This document shows, piece after piece, positions 59,983-64,000 of a DNA stretch of 64,000 bases. The DNA lies in the NCBI GenBank assembly GCA_026413255.1, contig JAOCZO010000006.1, forward strand, positions 248,001 through 312,000. Direction: 5' to 3'. The notes under the pieces were generated by a model. It ran no database searches and had not been told where the DNA came from. It saw only the letters and a list, made by a program, of their open reading frames with translations. The translations under genes and the position numbers were made by a program. The stretch comes from Fereydounia khargensis. Lineage: Eukaryota > Basidiomycota > Ustilaginomycetes > Urocystidales > Fereydouniaceae. The stretch's first letter is position 1, and every line of letters starts with the position of its first letter.

Positions 59983-62900
59983 TCACTCCGACTGCGACGG
60001 GATAGGGCGACGGAGGCCCTCGCTCAGTATCCGCTCGCGCTCCTTGCCCTCCCGGATCTTGCGCCGCCGCTCCTCCTCCTTCTCTGGGTCAATCAGGCCG
60101 CGTGCCACGCCAACCTTGTACAGGAACGCTCGCAGGCTCTCGCAAATCTCTCCTGGTAGCGGCTCTTTGCCTAGCAGCTCTACTGCAAGCGGATAGAACT
60201 CGGCCGAGTGCTCTTCGTCCTCGAACGTGCTCAGACCCGTAAACACCTCCGCCACCACGGGCGTCCAGGCGGTAATGTTGCGCGCCTGCGTCTCTGCATC
60301 CAGCGGAAGGAAGCCGTGCACCACGTCCCGCCCAAGTGGAACAAGCCGCTCTCGAACAGCCGCCTGCATCTCGCGGTGCGACGCCCGCTTGTCGCTGTGC
60401 ATACGCACCAGCACATGCACCAGCGTCGCAGCCGAACTGCTCTCCTGCTTGAGCAGGTTGGGCAGCTGCTTCATAAACCCAACCTTCCAGAGCGCCATGC
60501 GCAGCTCCTTGTCCGCATTGAACCGCTTCGAGAACCGGTAGCTGTCCTCGAGTACCTTGGTAAGCCGCAGCAGCTGGTCAGCTGGAATCGTGATGTACAA
60601 CTCCTCGTTCTGCAGCAGCTCGTGCGTCGTCTCGATCAGCAGCAGCTGCAAGACACACTTGACGATAATCTGCTTGAATGCACGACGACGCTCGACCGGG
60701 GTCATGGTCACTACCTGGTGCTTCTGCTCCTGGTCCTCGTCCTCGTCCTCGTCCTGCTGTCCGTCCGGCAGCGTGGCAGCCTCCTCTCGTGCTGGCGAGA
60801 GCGGGTTGGCAAGAGGCAGTCCGTTGGCGGCCGACGCTCCAGTCGGGCTCGCTTCGGCTGCATGCTCTGCCCGAAGCACGGGGTCAAACAGCTGGTGCGC
60901 CGTAGTCGTTCTGAAGAGCTGCAGGAATGTGTCCACAACCTGCGACCATCGCTCGGGGCTCAGCTTGTGCACGTTCTTCTCCAGCAGCTGCTGAAGGCAA
61001 GACGTGCCAATTCGCGCAAGCGTGTCGTTCTCCTGGCAGATACAGGCGCACAGCAAGTCCAGCAGACCGGGGAGCAGCCTCTCGAGAATCTCAAAGTAGA
61101 ATGTCCACAGATCAATCAGGTTGCGCAGCGCCTGGATCATGGTCGTGCTCAGCCACACACTCATGTCCTCATGCGTGCTGAACCGTGTCACGTCCGATCG
61201 CGACCGCAGCACTGCAAAGATTGGGAACAGAATCTCCTGGCTGACCGTGTCCCAAAAGTCGGGGCGGAAGGAGCTACCGTGTTGCTTGAGGATTGAGAAG
61301 AGCGAGTCGAGCGCTACACGTCGCACCTCGAGGTCGTCGCCGGTCATGATAATGTCGTAGAAAGCAAACAACACCGGGAACCAGAATCGCACCATCGGGT
61401 CATCTGACATGGGGGTTGCCGGCGCCGGTCCTGGGTCGGCAGTGGGGTCAATCGGACACTCGCGCGCCTCAAGCATTGCCGGAACGAGCGACCGGAGAAG
61501 GTCGGTGGCCTGCAGGCTGATCTTCTGCTTGTTTGCCTTGGCAAAATGCGTGGCGCAAATACACAGGTCGGCAAAGGAGCCGTTGAGAATGATCGCGCCA
61601 AAGTGCTTCGTGTTCAACTCTCGCACCAGCTCGAATGCATACGCGGATACCCGTTCTGAAGATGCGTTCGATGCCGCTCCAAACACACCAAACATGGTGC
61701 GCCAGCCTGAACGAATGTTGCCCGCACGACTGTGGATCATCTGCTCGAGGCACTGCATCACCATCTCCTTGGCGTCTGATGTCGAGTTGCGCAACATGGT
61801 CACCTCAAACGGCTTGAGAAAGTCCTTTTGGAATTTAAAGTGCGACAGCTCCTCTTTCTCCAGGAAGCGCATTGCCAGCTGTCGGAGCGAGTCGAGTCCG
61901 AACGCGCTGACGCTCGCGTTCGAGTGGCAACACACCATGTTAAAGTGCTCACCGAGAATGGCCCAGATATTGGACCACTCCATACGAATACGGCCCATGT
62001 TGTAGTACGAGATTTCTACCAGCTTTTGCAGCGAGAACAGACGCGGGTTGTCCGTCATACCAGATGACTGGATCTCTTCCCACGACACGTCGGACAGGGA
62101 CTGGACAAAGTCGACGATTGCCGTACCGGACAGAGTTGCGCTCGATGAGAACACCATGTCTGAAGCAACCGTTACCTCAGACGAGGCGCCCGCCTGAACC
62201 ACCTCCTCGTTTGGCAGCGACGGGGCCTGCTTGGCACGAGAGCCACTGTTGGTACCCGTCGTGGTGCCAGCAGAACGGCGCCCGAGTTCGGGTAGCTGAC
62301 GGCCGTCCATGCCACCGCTGATCAGCTGGAACCGCTCGAGCTGGCTGACGCAGGTGAGTACCTCTCTCCAACTGCCCTTGAGGTAGTTTCCCTCGGTGTG
62401 TGCCACGCCAAGAAGCGTCTTGATGGCCTCGATGTTCTTGCTCTTCATCTCACCAAGGTTGTTGAGGAAGGTAAACTTGGCCAACGTGGTGACAAAGGCG
62501 TTGCGCTCGAGTTCGAGGCCGAACAGGCACACAATCTTGATCGCGTCTCTGAAGCCCTCGAGGCACTTGTCTACTATCTCTGGGTCGTCTGAATCCTGCA
62601 GAGGCCCCGAAATACCGGCGAGGAAGGGCATCCAGGCCACCTCAAACATGGGTCTGACATGCTCAAAGTGCGAGGCGGAAAAAAACTGCTCGGCCGCAGC
62701 TCGCTGCTGGGGGCCGACTCGGCGCTGGGCTCGCACCATGGTGCGGAAGAGCGCCTCGGTCTTGTTGGCCATACCCTCAGACTGGAGCACATACGCCTCG
62801 CGCTGAAGATCACGACCAACGGTCGCAATTGCGCTGGCAAGGCCACCGCTGCTGGATGATGCGGTGACGCCAACGTTGCTCAGGACCTCGTCCTTCATCT

Positions 62901-64000
62901 TGATCTCGTGGTTCTGAATCTCATCATAGACGGCACGGAGGTACTCCTCAGGGAGACTCTTTCCGTCATCAATGCCGGAGTTGTTCTTGATAAAGTCTTG
63001 GATCGACATGCGGTGCTTGACCTGAGGGTTGTGCGCATCTGTGTTGAGCATGATCACAGAGTAGGCAAACACGTACGCTGTGTCCGCATTGGCAAAGGTG
63101 GTAGGATTACCAGCAACATAGCGTTCCGCAAACTTGAGCATGTATCGGTCAATCTTCTGTGCCTCACCAGGCAGACGGAACGCCTGGAGGAAGCGTCGGA
63201 GGGCATCGGTAAAGCCAGTGTTTTCAAAGTTCATCAAATCCACAAATGCATGCATGATGGCGATATTCTCAGGCTCGCCCTCGCCGAGGTATTCGCCGAT
63301 CTGCGCCTTGTTGAGTCCATCAGCAAAGAGCAGGAACCGGGCGATCTCCTTGGGCTCGCGGGAGCGGATAAAGCCGTGCTTGATCAGGTCCTCGATGCCA
63401 CGCTTTGGCTTAAAGTTGAACTTGCGGATGGCCTCGATGAGCGTCGTCTTGCGCTGCTTGGCACTCTCAAAGCGGCTGGGGTCATCGAGCGGTTCGGGAG
63501 TCTGGCCCCGGTTGATATCGGCGCCGGCTCCGATGGTTGGTGTGGCGCTGCCGGCGTCGAGGAGATTCTGGGTATCGAGTGACGTCACTGTCTCGTTGCC
63601 GATGCGCAGATCCTCACTGGCACGAGGCGATGAGCCATCACCGTTGGGAGCATGACCAGCACCCTCTGCCTGCATCGTTGCGCGGTTGGACCAGAGCACA
63701 AGCGACCGGAGCACTGAGCAGAGGCAGTCGAGACTCTGTCGCTTGAGACGCGCCTCGACCGACTGATTGCCGGACGAAGAGTCCTGAGCAGCTGCAGCCT
63801 CTGCCGCAGCCGCCGTGTTGAGGCTGGGTGGAAGGCTCGGTACTCCAGCGGGGCCAGAGGGAGTAGCAGTGCCACTCGCGCCTGCTGATGCTGAGGCTGA
63901 ATCCTTGTCACCTTTGCCGTCTGCCAGTCCCGAGGAGAGATGAGTTTGGGAGATTTTGGAAATGACGTTCATGAGGCGTTCGTAGATGTTATCGAGGGCA
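59983..64000 (-). CDS. SEC7: Golgi Arf-GEF Sec7/BIG, C-terminal 1338 residues (5' end outside window)
   Basis: Exchange factor that loads GTP on Arf1 at the trans-Golgi. The frame is open to the window edge; the residues at 63973-64000 read ALDNIYERLM, matching the block just before the Sec7 domain, so the real start lies beyond 64000 and the ATG near 63972 is internal. The Sec7 domain lies at about 63490-62890: KFNFKPKRGIEDLIKHG, EIARFLLF, and FLQAFRLPGEAQKIDRYM with the catalytic Glu at 63165-63163, then NADTAYVFAYSVIMLNTDAH. HDS regions follow, including SLQKLVEISYYNMGRIRMEW. No intron in 4 kb. An Ala-rich low-complexity insert precedes the Sec7 domain. The C-terminus is charged (EKEEERRRKIREGKERER). 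Confidence 0.96.
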   Translation of the reverse strand, partial: ALDNIYERLMNVISKISQTHLSSGLADGKGDKDSASASAGASGTATPSGPAGVPSLPPSLNTAAAAEAAAAQDSSSGNQSVEARLKRQSLDCLCSVLRSLVLWSNRATMQAEGAGHAPNGDGSSPRASEDLRIGNETVTSLDTQNLLDAGSATPTIGAGADINRGQTPEPLDDPSRFESAKQRKTTLIEAIRKFNFKPKRGIEDLIKHGFIRSREPKEIARFLLFADGLNKAQIGEYLGEGEPENIAIMHAFVDLMNFENTGFTDALRRFLQAFRLPGEAQKIDRYMLKFAERYVAGNPTTFANADTAYVFAYSVIMLNTDAHNPQVKHRMSIQDFIKNNSGIDDGKSLPEEYLRAVYDEIQNHEIKMKDEVLSNVGVTASSSSGGLASAIATVGRDLQREAYVLQSEGMANKTEALFRTMVRAQRRVGPQQRAAAEQFFSASHFEHVRPMFEVAWMPFLAGISGPLQDSDDPEIVDKCLEGFRDAIKIVCLFGLELERNAFVTTLAKFTFLNNLGEMKSKNIEAIKTLLGVAHTEGNYLKGSWREVLTCVSQLERFQLISGGMDGRQLPELGRRSAGTTTGTNSGSRAKQAPSLPNEEVVQAGASSEVTVASDMVFSSSATLSGTAIVDFVQSLSDVSWEEIQSSGMTDNPRLFSLQKLVEISYYNMGRIRMEWSNIWAILGEHFNMVCCHSNASVSAFGLDSLRQLAMRFLEKEELSHFKFQKDFLKPFEVTMLRNSTSDAKEMVMQCLEQMIHSRAGNIRSGWRTMFGVFGAASNASSERVSAYAFELVRELNTKHFGAIILNGSFADLCICATHFAKANKQKISLQATDLLRSLVPAMLEARECPIDPTADPGPAPATPMSDDPMVRFWFPVLFAFYDIIMTGDDLEVRRVALDSLFSILKQHGSSFRPDFWDTVSQEILFPIFAVLRSRSDVTRFSTHEDMSVWLSTTMIQALRNLIDLWTFYFEILERLLPGLLDLLCACICQENDTLARIGTSCLQQLLEKNVHKLSPERWSQVVDTFLQLFRTTTAHQLFDPVLRAEHAAEASPTGASAANGLPLANPLSPAREEAATLPDGQQDEDEDEDQEQKHQVVTMTPVERRRAFKQIIVKCVLQLLLIETTHELLQNEELYITIPADQLLRLTKVLEDSYRFSKRFNADKELRMALWKVGFMKQLPNLLKQESSSAATLVHVLVRMHSDKRASHREMQAAVRERLVPLGRDVVHGFLPLDAETQARNITAWTPVVAEVFTGLSTFEDEEHSAEFYPLAVELLGKEPLPGEICESLRAFLYKVGVARGLIDPEKEEERRRKIREGKERERILSEGLRRPIPSQSE

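Noticed and set aside
1-64000. Transposons, LTR elements, viral or bacterial genes
   Set aside because: No transposase, reverse transcriptase, integrase, capsid or terminal-repeat structure was recognised; all repeats seen are short tandem repeats.

Overview
This window reads as nuclear DNA of a basidiomycete fungus. It is GC-rich and densely packed, with about 31 protein genes and one 5S rRNA gene. Introns are short (roughly 55-210 nt) with GTAAGT/GTGAGT donors and CTGAC-like branch sites. The gene set is fungal: Bem1/Scd2-type scaffold, GH128 beta-1,3-glucanase, RhoGAP, AP-3 mu, Sec7 Arf-GEF, Nip7, Utp14, Snu66. Very long genes such as SNU66 and SEC7 show no introns while several small metabolic genes have three to seven. 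That moderate intron load and the low-complexity Ser/Pro/Gln proteins suggest an Ustilaginomycotina-like yeast or smut relative, but this is inference from style, not a placement.

Layout. 0-23 kb is gene-sparse: an SRSF1-like splicing factor, a Ser/Pro-rich unknown, a 5S rRNA gene, a secreted GH128 glucanase, the Bem1-like polarity scaffold, AP-3 mu and RPB12, and a Gln-rich unknown. These are separated by 1.5-4 kb spacers with pyrimidine-rich leaders. 23-31 kb holds a PRELI/Ups lipid-transfer protein, a mitochondrial-type thioesterase, the eEF1A methyltransferase Efm5, a secreted Cys-rich cell-wall-type protein, a small unknown and BCKDH E1-alpha. 32-45 kb holds Nuc1, a tyrosine phosphatase, GST kappa, a CLYBL-like lyase, a PLP aminotransferase that can gain a membrane tail by splicing, a PQ-loop protein, an N-myristoylated unknown, a DUF2470 protein and FAHD1. 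45-64 kb holds a secreted M23-fold-like protein, a RhoGAP, NIP7, UTP14, a cystinosin-like transporter, SNU66, a Cue1-like protein and the 3' part of SEC7.

Genes working together. NIP7 and UTP14 are divergent and both serve ribosome biogenesis. AP-3 mu, SEC7 and the two PQ-loop proteins belong to Golgi, vacuole and lysosome traffic or transport. Bem1-like and RhoGAP belong to Rho/Cdc42 polarity. BCKDHA, CLYBL-like, FAHD1, thioesterase, GST kappa, Ups-like and Nuc1 are mostly mitochondrial. Convergent neighbours have very small gaps between stop codons (1, 8, 74, 75, 96, 100, 146 and 199 bp), so 3' UTRs must overlap widely.

The most unusual features are not extra genes but short tandem repeats. 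Intergenic DNA is full of pentanucleotide repeats (GGGCA, ACAGT, ATCAC, GTGCG, GCTCT). Several introns carry repeats whose units are splice signals (CTGAC branch sites, GTAAG donors). The heptamer TACTGTA/TACAGTA recurs in more than twenty non-coding places. I saw no transposon, viral or prokaryotic element.
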